Of a stretch of 64,000 bases of DNA, positions 41,813 through 51,208 are shown one piece after another. Source of the DNA: Anaerococcus sp. Marseille-P3625 (GTDB lineage Bacteria > Bacillota > Clostridia > Tissierellales > Peptoniphilaceae). The stretch lies in NCBI RefSeq assembly GCF_900232825.1, contig NZ_OCTP01000011.1:310001-374000 (forward strand), in the 5' to 3' direction. The translations under genes were made by a program, and so were the position numbers. Each line of letters opens with the position of its first letter. Within the stretch, counting starts at the first letter, position 1. Under the pieces are notes generated by a model. It had not been told where the DNA came from and did not search any database. It saw only the letters and a program-made list of their open reading frames with translations.

Positions 41813-42646
41813 TTATAAAATATCAGCTAATTTGATAAAATCATCTAAAGATAAATTTTCAGCTCGTAAATTTTCCTTAAGGCCTGTTTTTTCAAAGGCT
41901 ATTTTAAGATCATCTTTATTTGCCACATCCGATAATGAATTTAAAATCGTCTTTCTTCTTTTGTTAAAGCCTGCTCTAACAAGATTAAATAATTTCTTTT
42001 GATCAACTTTTTCATCATAAATTCTAAGTTTTAGATTCAAAATGCTTGAATCAATTTTTGGCTGAGGCATAAAGACTGTTTTTGGCAAATTCACCAAAAT
42101 TTTGGCATCGCTATAAAATTTAACAAAGACTGACAGTGACGAATAATCTTTGTCATTAGCACTTGCCACCATCCTTTGAGCAACTTCTTTTTGAACCATA
42201 ATGGTCATATCCTTGCAAGGGAAATTAGATGTGATTAGTAGTTCGATTATTGGCGTTGTGATGTAGTAGGGAAGATTTGAAACAACCTTAAAACTTTGAT
42301 TGTTAAATTCTTCTTCTATAAGTTTTTTTAGGTCGACTTTTAAGATATCTTGGTTGATAACTTTGACATTTGAAAATTCTTCAAGATTTTGCTTTAATAT
42401 TGGAATTAAATTTTCATCTATCTCTACTGCTAGGACTTTTTTGGCTGTTTTTGCCATTTCATAAGTGATAGTTCCAATTCCAGGCCCAATTTCAAGGACA
42501 TTTTCATTTTCTATATCTGCTATATCAATTATTTTATCTACAAAATTCTTATCGATTAGGAAATTTTGTCCAAGAGATTTTTTGAATTTAAAATCGTAGA
42601 GATCTATTATCTCTTTTACAATTTTTGGTGAATAAAGTTTTTTCAT
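41813..42646 (-). CDS. rsmA: 16S rRNA dimethyladenosine transferase RsmA (KsgA), 277 aa
   Basis: Dimethylates two adjacent adenines near the 3' end of 16S rRNA. Motifs KKSLGQNFLIDKNF near residue 18, SAM site VLEIGPGIGTITYEMA near 50, LAVEIDE, and catalytic SNLPYYITTPI near 117. Overlaps rnmV by four bases; the pair metG-tatD-rnmV-rsmA is a classic Firmicute order. Confidence 0.95.
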   Translation of the reverse strand: MKKLYSPKIVKEIIDLYDFKFKKSLGQNFLIDKNFVDKIIDIADIENENVLEIGPGIGTITYEMAKTAKKVLAVEIDENLIPILKQNLEEFSNVKVINQDILKVDLKKLIEEEFNNQSFKVVSNLPYYITTPIIELLITSNFPCKDMTIMVQKEVAQRMVASANDKDYSSLSVFVKFYSDAKILVNLPKTVFMPQPKIDSSILNLKLRIYDEKVDQKKLFNLVRAGFNKRRKTILNSLSDVANKDDLKIAFEKTGLKENLRAENLSLDDFIKLADIL

Positions 42647-43173
42647 AATTTTTCTACCGCCTGGTTAAAGTCTTCTCTTTTGATTCCAAATGAATTTAGT
42701 TTGGATAAGAGTTGTTTGGAATTGTAATAGCCTATACCCAATAAATCTCCAAGCTTTTCGCGTCTAATCTTGGAGTTTTTGCCTATGGTTAGGTCATTTT
42801 CTAACAAATCAGCCATGGTAAATTCATTTCTTTTTTCAACAACTTCCGCTTTAGCTCTATTTAATGCTTCTATTATAACTTGAGGATCTGCATTTTCTAC
42901 TCCCAAGTCATTTTTTTTGATAGCATTTTTTCTGTCGATATAGGCGTCTTTGGCTGTTGGAATCTCTCTTTTTATCCTGGCTCTGATTTTTTTTCCAGCA
43001 TAATCTGGATCTGTCAAAATTATTATCCCCGTAAGGTCATTTATTTTTTTAAGTTTTTCTATCAAATCCTTGCCAAAGCTTAGACCATTTGTGCAAATCA
43101 TCTCGCAATCTACTGCTCTTTTTACATTTGCTATGTCATCTTTGCCTTCGACAACTATTGTTTCTTTAATCAT
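42643..43173 (-). CDS. rnmV: Ribonuclease M5, 176 aa
   Basis: Matures 5S rRNA. N-terminal Toprim domain: IVVEGKDDIANVKRAVD with the catalytic Glu near residue 8 and IIILTDPDYAGKKIRARI near 50 with the DxD pair. The C-terminal third binds the RNA complex. Start overlaps tatD stop. Confidence 0.95.
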   Translation of the reverse strand: MIKETIVVEGKDDIANVKRAVDCEMICTNGLSFGKDLIEKLKKINDLTGIIILTDPDYAGKKIRARIKREIPTAKDAYIDRKNAIKKNDLGVENADPQVIIEALNRAKAEVVEKRNEFTMADLLENDLTIGKNSKIRREKLGDLLGIGYYNSKQLLSKLNSFGIKREDFNQAVEKL

Positions 43174-43931
43174 AAATTAAAAAACTCCTTGGTATTGTTG
43201 TAAGTTTTTTTACAAAGCTTTTCTAATTTCATATCCCTAAGTTCGGCGATTTTTCTTGCTACTTCGATGATTTTTCTTGGATCATTTCTAAGTCCTCTGT
43301 AAGGCTCTGGGCTAAGGTAAGGACTATCTGTTTCAAGCATTAATCTATCCAAATTTACATTTCTTGCGGCAATTTGTTCATTTTTGCCATTGGAAAACGT
43401 TACAACTCCGCCAATAGAGATGTAAAAACCCATATTCATATAAGTTTCTAAAGTTTCCAAATCATCAGAAAAGCAATGAATTTGAATTTTTAAGTCTGTG
43501 AAATTTTTTAAAATCTCAATAGTATCTTCTTTTGAAGATCTTTGATGGATAACTGCTGGCAAATTTAATTTTCTTGCCAAATCAAGCTGTTTTATAAAAA
43601 TTTCTTTTTGTTTTTCCTTATTGTCATCTCTCCAATAATAATCAAGACCGATTTCACCTATTGCTACGATTTTTTCATTTTTTGCTAAATCTTCAATTTT
43701 TTCCAAATCGCAATCGCCTATATGGTCGACTTCTTCTGGATGAAGGCCTACCATGGGGTAGATGTTATCGTAAGCTTTTGAAAGTTTAATATTTTCTAGT
43801 GAATCTTCTAGGTTTGTGGCTGGCAAGATGAGGGCATTTACAGAAAAATTAGACAGGTCACTAATTATAAATGACCTGTCATTGTCAAACTTGCCATCGC
43901 AAATATGGCAGTGTGAATCAATTAATTTCAT
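43170..43931 (-). CDS. tatD: TatD-family metal-dependent nuclease, 253 aa
   Basis: TIM-barrel hydrolase: IDSHCHICDGKF near residue 4, GLHPEEVD, GEIGLDYYW near 93, VIHQRS-type VIHQRSSKED, QIHCFSDD and METDSPYL-type LETDSPYLSPEPYRG near 200. Acts as a 3'-5' DNA/RNA exonuclease in known cases. Shares its first base with the metG stop. Confidence 0.95.
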   Translation of the reverse strand: MKLIDSHCHICDGKFDNDRSFIISDLSNFSVNALILPATNLEDSLENIKLSKAYDNIYPMVGLHPEEVDHIGDCDLEKIEDLAKNEKIVAIGEIGLDYYWRDDNKEKQKEIFIKQLDLARKLNLPAVIHQRSSKEDTIEILKNFTDLKIQIHCFSDDLETLETYMNMGFYISIGGVVTFSNGKNEQIAARNVNLDRLMLETDSPYLSPEPYRGLRNDPRKIIEVARKIAELRDMKLEKLCKKTYNNTKEFFNL

Positions 43932-45877
43932 TATGAAACCTTACTTCCTGGCTTCATATCGCTTAGGGTGGTTAAAATTGATAAGTCTTCATCAAATTCT
44001 GCTGATAAAATCATTCCCTGGCTTTCAATGCCACGCATTTTTCGAGGAGCAAGGTTTTTAACCACTATAACATTTTTGCCAACTAAATCGCTTGGCTCAT
44101 ACCATTTTTTGATGCCAGAAATGATTGTTCTTGGCTTATCTTCGCCAATATCAACGCTAAATACTAATAATTTGTCAGCATCTGGATGATTTTTGCATTC
44201 CAAAACTTTGCCAACGACAAAATCAACTTTGGCAAAATCGTCATAAGAGATTTCATTTTTTTCTTCTTCTTTTTCGCTTGATTTATTCTTGCCAAGTCTT
44301 TTTTCGATTAGGGCATTGTTTTTATCGTGTAATTTTTCTAATTCTTTGTCTATATCCAATCTATCAAATAAATTAGCACCCTTATTTACCTTTAATCCTT
44401 CTTCTAGAAGTCCAAATTCTCCCGCAGAAACAAAGCCTTTATTTTCGCAAGCAAGTTTTTTCAAAATTTCCTTGCTGGTATTTTTCATCACTGGCTCTAT
44501 TAATTGAGCTACAATTCTTAAAGATTCTGCCAAATTATATAAAACAGTGTTTAATCTTTCTTTGTTAGCTTCATCTCTTCCCAAAATCCAAGGCTCAGTT
44601 TCATCTACATATTTGTTGGCACGTCTGATGAAAGTCCAAAGGCTTTGTAGGGCATCGTTAAATTTAAAGGCATCCATTTGACTTACAAAATTATGGTAAG
44701 TTTCATTTGCTAAAGCTTTTAACTGATCATCAACATCCTCAGAAACACTTCCTTTAGCGATTATGCCACCGTTATATTTATCAATCATTGATGTAGTTCT
44801 TGAAAGAAGATTACCCAAGTCATTTACTAAGTCGGAATTATATCTTTCCATAAATTTTCTGCTTGAGAAATTTCCATCAGAACCAAAATTAAATTCACGA
44901 AGAACAAAATATTTTAGGGCGTCCACTCCATAAAGCTCACAAAGTGGTTCTGGATACATGATATTTCCCTTAGATTTGCTCATCTTATCGTTATCAAACA
45001 AAATCCAACCATGGGCAAAAACTTTTTCTGGAAGTGGCAAATCAAGAGCCATCAAAAGTGCTGGCCAAATAATAGTGTGAAATCTTACTATATCTTTGCC
45101 TATTAAATGAACGCTTGCTGGCCAATATTTATTAAATTTCTCCTTATCATCTCCATAACCAATGGCTGATAAATAACAAGATAAGGCGTCAATCCAAACA
45201 TAAACTACATGCTTATTATCAAAAGGAACATCAACTCCCCAATCAAAAGAATTACGGGTTACAGATAAATCTGTAAGGCCTTTCTCGATAAAATTGTTAA
45301 GCATTTCTTTTTGTCTAAATTGAGGTTCTAGAAATTCTGGATGATTTTTAAATAGTTCCTTTAATTTATCTTCGTATTTTGAAAGTCTAAAAAAGTAAGT
45401 TTCTTCTTCTTGATATTCCACATCTCTTCCGCAATCAGGGCATTTGCCATCTACTAATTGAGCTTCAGTCCAAAAAGCTTCGCAAGGTGTGCAATAATAT
45501 CCTTTGTATTCACCCTTGTAAATATCGCCTTTTTCATAAAGTTTGGTAAAAATATTTTTTACATCATCTTCATGTTGGGCTTCTGTTGAGCGGATAAAAC
45601 AATCATAATCAATTTCAAGTTTTTTCCAAAGTTCTATGGTTTCTTCTGCAATTTTATCTACAAATTCTTTAGGAGATTTGCCAGCATTTATTGCGCTTCT
45701 CATGATTTTTTGACCATGCTCATCAGTTCCTGTTGTAAGATAAGCATCATAGCCTTGTAAATTTTTATATCTTTTTAAAACATCTGCGATAATTGAAGTA
45801 TAAGTATTTCCAATATGTAAGTTGCTATTAGGATAATATATTGGAGTGGTTATATAATATGGTTTTTTCTCTGTCAT
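43931..45877 (-). CDS. metG: Methionyl-tRNA synthetase, 648 aa
   Basis: Class I synthetase: PIYYPNSNLHIGNTYTS near residue 12, zinc-binding pairs (YCTPCEAFW, GKCPDCGRD), and MSKSKG in DNDKMSKSKGNIMYP near 300. A C-terminal OB-fold tRNA-binding domain (FAKVDFVVGKVLECKNHPDADKLLVF) follows a linker, giving the long, dimeric form. First gene of the rsmA operon. Confidence 0.95.
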   Translation of the reverse strand: MTEKKPYYITTPIYYPNSNLHIGNTYTSIIADVLKRYKNLQGYDAYLTTGTDEHGQKIMRSAINAGKSPKEFVDKIAEETIELWKKLEIDYDCFIRSTEAQHEDDVKNIFTKLYEKGDIYKGEYKGYYCTPCEAFWTEAQLVDGKCPDCGRDVEYQEEETYFFRLSKYEDKLKELFKNHPEFLEPQFRQKEMLNNFIEKGLTDLSVTRNSFDWGVDVPFDNKHVVYVWIDALSCYLSAIGYGDDKEKFNKYWPASVHLIGKDIVRFHTIIWPALLMALDLPLPEKVFAHGWILFDNDKMSKSKGNIMYPEPLCELYGVDALKYFVLREFNFGSDGNFSSRKFMERYNSDLVNDLGNLLSRTTSMIDKYNGGIIAKGSVSEDVDDQLKALANETYHNFVSQMDAFKFNDALQSLWTFIRRANKYVDETEPWILGRDEANKERLNTVLYNLAESLRIVAQLIEPVMKNTSKEILKKLACENKGFVSAGEFGLLEEGLKVNKGANLFDRLDIDKELEKLHDKNNALIEKRLGKNKSSEKEEEKNEISYDDFAKVDFVVGKVLECKNHPDADKLLVFSVDIGEDKPRTIISGIKKWYEPSDLVGKNVIVVKNLAPRKMRGIESQGMILSAEFDEDLSILTTLSDMKPGSKVS

Positions 45878-45940
45878 TACTAATCCTTTCGATTGAAATA
45901 TAATTATATTTTACTTCTTTTAAGCTTTATTTCATTTTCC

Positions 45941-45968
45941 TTGTTAATTGCTAATAAAAGTGTATACT
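45941..45968 (+). promoter_or_regulatory. Promoter of the tyrS T-box transcript
   Basis: TTGTTA (45941-45946), 16 bases, then TATACT (45963-45968). Transcription would begin near 45975, leaving a leader of about 160 bases. Confidence 0.7.
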
Positions 45969-45974
45969 AAAAAT

Positions 45975-46117
45975 AAATATAAACTTATAAGAAAGACCAG
46001 TAGGATTATTCCGAATTACAACTTTTTTTTGTTTTACGCCAGCCTTGGGTCTGTCAAGGCATAGAGTATAAAAAGAGGTGGTACCGCGATTTTCGCCCTC
46101 TTATGCTCTTTTTTTGT
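45975..46117 (+). promoter_or_regulatory. Compact T-box leader of tyrS
   Basis: AGAGGTGGTACCGCG (46074-46088) is the conserved T-box, followed by the terminator right arm CCTCTTATGCTC and T7 (46096-46115). A short hairpin GCCTTG/CAAGGC lies just upstream, in the place of stem III. Uncharged tRNA-Tyr would favour the antiterminator. Only about 60 bases are left for Stem I, far shorter than usual; a TAC triplet in GAATTACAAC may be the specifier. Confidence 0.85.
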
Positions 46118-46137
46118 GCTTATTTTTAGGAGGAATT

Positions 46138-47388
46138 ATGTTACACACTTACAAAAAAGAATACGATAATATTTTTGACGAGCTAGTTGATCGTGGATAT
46201 TATGAACAATCTACAAATGAAGAAGAACTAAAGAAAAAACTTAAAAATGAATCCGTTAAATTTTATTGTGGCTTTGACGCTACTGCAGATTCTCTAACTG
46301 TTGGCCATTTAATTCAAATTATGGTTATGATGCGCATGCAAAATTATGGTCATAGACCTGTTGCCCTACTAGGTGGCGGAACAACCCTAATCGGTGACCC
46401 ATCAGGAAGAAGCGATATGCGACAAGTTATGACAGTAGAAAAAATAAACCACAATGCAGACTGTTTTTACAAACAATTCCAAAGATTTTTGGATTTTTCT
46501 GATGGAAAAGCAACTTTGTTAAATAACAAAGATTGGCTACTTGAGTTAAAATTCTTAGAATTTTTAAGAGATGTCGGTAGCGAATTTTTGGTAAATGAAA
46601 TGCTTAAAAAAGATGCCTACAAAAATCGTATGGCAGCTGGCGGCCTTACATTTTTTGAATTTTCTTATATGCTTTTGCAATCCTACGATTTTCTTAAAAT
46701 GTATAGAGATGATGGAGTTACTCTTGAAATAGGCGGCTCTGACCAATGGTCAAACATCATAGGTGGAGTTGATCTAATCAAAAAACACGAAAATGGCGAA
46801 GCTTACGGAATGACTTTTTCACTTCTTACAACAGCTGATGGAGTAAAAATGGGCAAAAGTCAAAAAGGAGCTGTATGGCTAGATAGCGAAAAGACAAGTC
46901 CTTATGAACTTTTCCAATATATGAGAAATGTAGATGATAGAGATGTTGAAAAATTCCTATTGCAATTGACATTTTTACCAACTGAAGAATGTAGGAAATT
47001 AGGGCAAGCCAAAGATGCAGGAGAAATAAACCGCGCTAAAGAAATCTTAGCCTTTGAGATTACAAAATTAGTCCATGGCGAAGAAGAAGCAAAGAAGGCC
47101 CTTGATGCTGCAAAAGCTTTATTTGCCGGAGCTGGCAATGAAGATGCTATGCCAACTACAAATATCAGCAAAAATGATTTGCCAAAGGGACTTTTGCAAA
47201 TGATGACAGACCTTGGACTTACAAAATCTAATGGAGAAGCAAGAAGACTTGTAAGCCAAGGCGGCGTTTCTATCGATGATGAAAAAATCACAGATACTGG
47301 CTTTGAGATTACAGAAGATTTGTTTAAAGATGGAAAAATAATAATAAGAAAAGGTAAAAAAGTTTTCCACAGAGTATTGATAGGATAA
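46138..47388 (+). CDS. tyrS: Tyrosyl-tRNA synthetase, 416 aa
   Basis: Class I synthetase: FYCGFDATADSLTVGHLIQI near residue 40, LGGGTTLIGDPSGR, GGSDQWSNIIGG near 200 and the KMSKS equivalent KMGKSQKG near 240. C-terminal S4 RNA-binding domain (SNGEARRLVSQGGVSIDDEKI). AGGAGGAATT precedes the ATG at 46138; the frame is open upstream only through the leader. Confidence 0.95.
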   Translation: MLHTYKKEYDNIFDELVDRGYYEQSTNEEELKKKLKNESVKFYCGFDATADSLTVGHLIQIMVMMRMQNYGHRPVALLGGGTTLIGDPSGRSDMRQVMTVEKINHNADCFYKQFQRFLDFSDGKATLLNNKDWLLELKFLEFLRDVGSEFLVNEMLKKDAYKNRMAAGGLTFFEFSYMLLQSYDFLKMYRDDGVTLEIGGSDQWSNIIGGVDLIKKHENGEAYGMTFSLLTTADGVKMGKSQKGAVWLDSEKTSPYELFQYMRNVDDRDVEKFLLQLTFLPTEECRKLGQAKDAGEINRAKEILAFEITKLVHGEEEAKKALDAAKALFAGAGNEDAMPTTNISKNDLPKGLLQMMTDLGLTKSNGEARRLVSQGGVSIDDEKITDTGFEITEDLFKDGKIIIRKGKKVFHRVLIG

Positions 47389-47407
47389 TTTTTAAAAAAG
47401 ATTTAAA

Positions 47408-47453
47408 TAAAAAAGCAATCACTGGGCTAAATAGCTAAATGATTGCTTTTTTA
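47408..47453. terminator. Terminator after tyrS
   Basis: AAAAAAGCAATCA pairs with TGATTGCTTTTTT around an 18-base loop, with T-runs on both strands. Confidence 0.85.
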
Positions 47454-47479
47454 CTGTTTGTGTTTACGCATGTACTATT

Positions 47480-47516
47480 CTATCGGTTATTTTATATTGG
47501 AGACCTTTACCGATAG
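47480..47516. other. Inverted repeat downstream of the DUF3793 gene
   Basis: CTATCGGT (47480-47487) and ACCGATAG (47509-47516) form a perfect 8-bp palindrome with a 21-base spacer. No T-run adjoins. It may be a weak terminator for the leftward gene or a protein site. Confidence 0.4.
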
Positions 47517-47542
47517 CTATTAATTTTTCAACAATTACTATA

Positions 47543-48091
47543 TTAATTTTTCTTAACTAATACGTTTTTTAATTCTATGTTTTTATCCACCATCGCCTTA
47601 TACTCAGTCCTAATTTTATTATACATTTCAAAAAGCTTTAGTTTTGCTTCCTTATTTTTATAAACTTTGAAATAACCACTGCATAAATAATTTTTGCCAT
47701 TATTTTCTATAAATCCCATGACATCTTCGTAAGGATATCCCAAAAATAGTCCAATTTCATGGGGAAAATTATTGGCCAAAAGTTTTTTTTGCAAACATTT
47801 TATGCAAGTATCAAGGTTATTTGTCTGATAACCACAAGAAGTCAAATAAATTTTTGTTTGTTTGGAATTTATTGATTCAAGTAGATTAGCCTTTCTAAAA
47901 CAAAGTATTGAGGATGTATTTTTTCTCTTTGAGATAAGGATAAAGTAAATATCAATCTTGTTAAAATCCTTATTCCAAACTTTTATCAAATAATCCACAT
48001 CATAGGCTTCATTGGAAATAGTAAATAAATTAGCAGGCTTAATTTTGCCTAAAACTTGGCTACAGTATAAAGCTAAAATTTCATCCGCCAT
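47543..48091 (-). CDS. DUF3793 family protein, 182 aa
   Basis: Recognised by FPHEIGLFLGYPYEDVMGFI, NYLCSGYFKVY and the N-terminal LYCSQVLGKIKPANLF. These proteins often sit beside flavodoxin genes in clostridia; function unknown, possibly iron or haem related. Its ATG lies directly after the flavodoxin stop without a ribosome site of its own, so it depends on coupling. Confidence 0.85.
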   Translation of the reverse strand: MADEILALYCSQVLGKIKPANLFTISNEAYDVDYLIKVWNKDFNKIDIYFILISKRKNTSSILCFRKANLLESINSKQTKIYLTSCGYQTNNLDTCIKCLQKKLLANNFPHEIGLFLGYPYEDVMGFIENNGKNYLCSGYFKVYKNKEAKLKLFEMYNKIRTEYKAMVDKNIELKNVLVKKN

Positions 48092-48520
48092 CTACAATTT
48101 TGCAAGGAGATCATCTGCTAAATCTTTACAAGCATCAATTGCCTCATCATCAGGATAGTCATAAGCTGCGAGTCCATCAGAAGCAAGGTTGATATTGTCA
48201 TTTTCACATCTTTCTTGCCAAGTTCTCATCCATTCTCCATCATTCCACTCATAAGAACCAAATATCACAACAGGTTTTCCTGCTAAATCATTTTCAACGC
48301 TTGCAAACATTGGTTCAAATTCGCTATCTTCTAGCTCTTCATTTCCCATCGCTGGGCAACCAAAAGCAAATCCATCAAATTCTTTAATTCTATCTTTTGA
48401 AAATTCGCCGCAAGTTACAAATAAAGCTTCGTTCTTCTCATTTATTCTATTTGCAATAGCATTTGCCATTGCTTCTGTATTACCGGTTCCTGACCAGTAA
48501 ATTATTGCTATTTTTGCCAT
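48092..48520 (-). CDS. Flavodoxin, 142 aa
   Basis: FMN-binding electron carrier. The phosphate loop IYWSGTGNTEAMANAIA near residue 8, FGCPAMGNEELED near 53, and FGSYEWNDGEWMRTW near 87 are typical. Replaces ferredoxin when iron is short. AAGGAGAAAATT precedes the ATG. A Fur-like box overlaps its promoter, in agreement with iron control. Confidence 0.95.
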   Translation of the reverse strand: MAKIAIIYWSGTGNTEAMANAIANRINEKNEALFVTCGEFSKDRIKEFDGFAFGCPAMGNEELEDSEFEPMFASVENDLAGKPVVIFGSYEWNDGEWMRTWQERCENDNINLASDGLAAYDYPDDEAIDACKDLADDLLAKL

Positions 48521-48563
48521 AATTTTCTCCTTAAATTTTATTTGATATTATTATATCATATTA

Positions 48564-48584
48564 TGATATTGATTATCAATACCA
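48564..48584. promoter_or_regulatory. Fur-like box in the flavodoxin promoter
   Basis: TGATATTGATTATCAATACC has the palindromic 7-1-7 pattern of Fur boxes. It overlaps a -35 TTGATA that is followed, 18 bases later, by TATAAT on the - strand. Repression when iron is plentiful is the expected effect. Confidence 0.7.
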
Positions 48585-48629
48585 TAATGTGAAATTTTTG
48601 ATTTTTTTAAACTTTTTTGAAAAAAATAT

Positions 48630-48666
48630 AAAAAAACTAATCCAAGAAAACAAGGATTAGTTTTTA
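48630..48666 (-). terminator. Terminator of the feo operon
   Basis: AAAAACTAATCC pairs with GGATTAGTTTTT around a 10-base loop, seven bases past the Cys-rich peptide gene. Confidence 0.85.
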
Positions 48667-48672
48667 AATTCA

Positions 48673-48819
48673 TTATTTGTTGTTAAATAATTTATTATTA
48701 TTATGGCAAGAGCAGTCCTTACAGCCTGTTTTGTTGTCATTTACTATAAATCTTTTATAGACTATATATGCACAAAGACAAACTATTAATATTAGTAAAA
48801 TCCATGATTGTAAATTCAT
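48673..48819 (-). CDS. FeoB-associated Cys-rich membrane protein, 48 aa
   Basis: Below the usual length limit. One membrane helix (SWILLILIVCLCAYIVYKRF) and a cytoplasmic Cys motif TGCKDCSCH that should bind iron, as in the known FeoB-associated family. TTGGAGGATTT precedes the ATG, 14 bases after feoB. Probably passes Fe(II) from the transporter. Confidence 0.9.
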   Translation of the reverse strand: MNLQSWILLILIVCLCAYIVYKRFIVNDNKTGCKDCSCHNNNKLFNNK

Positions 48820-48833
48820 AAATCCTCCAAATC

Positions 48834-50984
48834 TTAGGCAAGTTCTGCCTTAAATGTTTCACTTTCTTTTCTAGCTTTTGCCGGTCTAAATAATAAGTAT
48901 AACATTACAATCAATAATGCTAGAGCTATAGCTGTTGTAATTGTGAAAATTCCATTAGCAAATAGGTTGGCAAATTGGTAGAATATAAAGCTTATTACAT
49001 AAGCAAAGCACATTTGATAAGTCACTGTTATTAAAGTCCACTTGTTATCTCCCATTTCAGTTTTTATTGCACCAACTGCAGCAAAGCATGGCATACAAAG
49101 CATATTAAATAGTAAGAATGAATAGCCAGCTATTGGAGTTCCTATTGCAGCGTTGAAAGCAGCTAATAGTTCTGGACTTTCTTCTGTTACATCAGCTCCA
49201 AGCCCTAAAACAATTCCCATGGTATTTACAACATTTTCTTTTGCTACAAAGCCTGAAACTGTTGCAACTACGCCTTGCCAAGTTCCAAAACCAACAGGTT
49301 TAAATATAAAACCAATTTTTGATCCAATAACTCCTATAATTGAATTTGCACCATCTTCTTCAACTAAATTTAAGCTAAAGTCAAAGTTAGTTAAAAACCA
49401 AATTACTATAGCTGAAAGTAAGATTATCGTTCCAGCACGTTTTGCGTAAGATTTTGATTTATTAAAGACATCTTGTAATACTGAGGTTGCTCTTGGAGCA
49501 TGGTATGGAGGTAATTCCATTATGAAAGGAGCTGGATCTGATTGTAATATTTTAAATTTCTTTAAAATAATTCCACTAATAACTATTGCTAAAATTCCAA
49601 CAAAGTAGAAAGAAAATGTAATTAGTGATCTATTTGTAGGGAAAAATGCACCTGCTATAAGAGCAATTACAGGAAGTTTTGCTCCACATGGCATAAATGA
49701 GGTAGTCATTACTGTTAATCTTCTATCTCTATCATTTTCTATAGTTCTAGATGCTTGGATTCCAGGAACTGCACAGCCTGTTGATACCATTGCTGGAATA
49801 AAAGATTTTCCTGAAAGACCAAATCTTCTAAAAATTCTATCCATAATAAATGCAACTCTTGACATATAACCTATATCTTCAAGTATTGATAAAAGAGCAA
49901 ATAATACCATCATTTGTGGCAAAAATCCAAGAACAGCACCAACGCCGGCAAATATACCATCAGTTATAAGTCCACTAAGAACTTCATTTATTTGCATAGA
50001 TTCTAAAAGTGATCCAACAGCTGGAATTAAAGTATCATCAAAAAATCCATTTACAGCTTCAGTTGCCATTGTTCCTGGTGAATACTTATTAACGGCTAGT
50101 GAATAAACCACAAACATTACAAGGGCAAAAATTGGAAGACCCAAAATTCTTGATGTTACAATCTTATCTATCTTATCAGTTGTACTTAACTTTGGAGCTG
50201 CTTTTTTCAATATTTTTTCGCTTAAAGTTTCAAGCGCATCGTATCTTTCGCTAGTAATTATAGATTCAGCATCATCATCTAAATCTTCTTCTATTTTTTC
50301 TCTCATATCTAAGATTTTTTTCTTATCTACTTCTGATAAAGAAATTTTATCTAACATTTCTTCATCATTTTCAAAAGCTTTAATTGTATAGAAACGTGAT
50401 AAATTATTATCCACATATGGATCTACAATATTTTTGATATCCAAAAGCGAATTTTCCAAATTGTTTTCATAGACGAAATAATTAGGTTCGGTTTTCTTAT
50501 CGATTTCTTTATTTATCTCTGCTATTAAATTTTTAATTCCAACTTTTCTGCTGGCAACAATCTCAATTACAGGACATCCTATAGCTTTGCTAAGAGCATC
50601 TATATCTATGTAATCCCCTCTTTGCTTTACAATATCGGTCATATTTAAGGCGATTATTGTCGGTATTCCCAATTCCAAAAATTGGCTAGTTAAATATAAA
50701 TTTCTAATTAAATTTGATCCATCGACTAAATCTACAATTAAATCTGGCCTTTCATTTACTAAATATTCTCTAGCAACTTTTTCTTCCAAAGTATAAGGTG
50801 ATAGAGAATAAATTCCAGGCAAATCTTGGATAATTATTTCTTTATGTCCTTTTAGATTTCCTTCTTTTTTATCAACTGTAACCCCTGGCCAGTTTCCTAC
50901 TCTTTGATTTGAGCCTGTTAAGGCATTAAAAAGAGTAGTCTTGCCTGAATTTGGGTTTCCAGCTAGTGCTACTTTAAATGTCAT
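48834..50984 (-). CDS. feoB: Ferrous iron transporter FeoB, 716 aa
   Basis: N-terminal G domain: GNPNSGKTTLFNALTG near residue 9, VDKKEG, DLPGIYSL near 52 and NMTD near 113; then a helical GDI-like region and a membrane part with two Gate modules (VAFIMDRIFRRFG, CGAKLPVIALI, CFAAVGAIK). Imports Fe(II) through the membrane. Overlaps feoA by four bases. Confidence 0.95.
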   Translation of the reverse strand: MTFKVALAGNPNSGKTTLFNALTGSNQRVGNWPGVTVDKKEGNLKGHKEIIIQDLPGIYSLSPYTLEEKVAREYLVNERPDLIVDLVDGSNLIRNLYLTSQFLELGIPTIIALNMTDIVKQRGDYIDIDALSKAIGCPVIEIVASRKVGIKNLIAEINKEIDKKTEPNYFVYENNLENSLLDIKNIVDPYVDNNLSRFYTIKAFENDEEMLDKISLSEVDKKKILDMREKIEEDLDDDAESIITSERYDALETLSEKILKKAAPKLSTTDKIDKIVTSRILGLPIFALVMFVVYSLAVNKYSPGTMATEAVNGFFDDTLIPAVGSLLESMQINEVLSGLITDGIFAGVGAVLGFLPQMMVLFALLSILEDIGYMSRVAFIMDRIFRRFGLSGKSFIPAMVSTGCAVPGIQASRTIENDRDRRLTVMTTSFMPCGAKLPVIALIAGAFFPTNRSLITFSFYFVGILAIVISGIILKKFKILQSDPAPFIMELPPYHAPRATSVLQDVFNKSKSYAKRAGTIILLSAIVIWFLTNFDFSLNLVEEDGANSIIGVIGSKIGFIFKPVGFGTWQGVVATVSGFVAKENVVNTMGIVLGLGADVTEESPELLAAFNAAIGTPIAGYSFLLFNMLCMPCFAAVGAIKTEMGDNKWTLITVTYQMCFAYVISFIFYQFANLFANGIFTITTAIALALLIVMLYLLFRPAKARKESETFKAELA

Positions 50985-51208
50985 ATTTTCTCCACAAGAA
51001 TATTTTCTGCATCATGTTTTCTAATAGTAAGTTCATAACCTCTTAAATTAATTTGTACGGGATCGCCCAAAGGTGCGACTTTTCTTACAAAAAGTTCAGT
51101 TTTCTTTGTAATTCCCATATCCATTATTCTTCTTTTAGTAGGACCATCTCCTTCAATCTTTGCGACCCTTAGATTTTCGCCTACTTTAGCATCTCTTAAA
51201 GATTTCAC
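50981..51208 (-). CDS. feoA: FeoA, second copy, 75 aa, GTG start
   Basis: SH3-like FeoA domain: GENLRVAKIEGDGPTKRRIMDMGITKKTELFV and GDPVQINLRGYELTIRKHDAENI. Cytoplasmic helper of FeoB. GGGAGG lies seven bases before the GTG. Follows another feoA directly. Confidence 0.9.
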   Translation of the reverse strand: MKSLRDAKVGENLRVAKIEGDGPTKRRIMDMGITKKTELFVRKVAPLGDPVQINLRGYELTIRKHDAENILVEKI

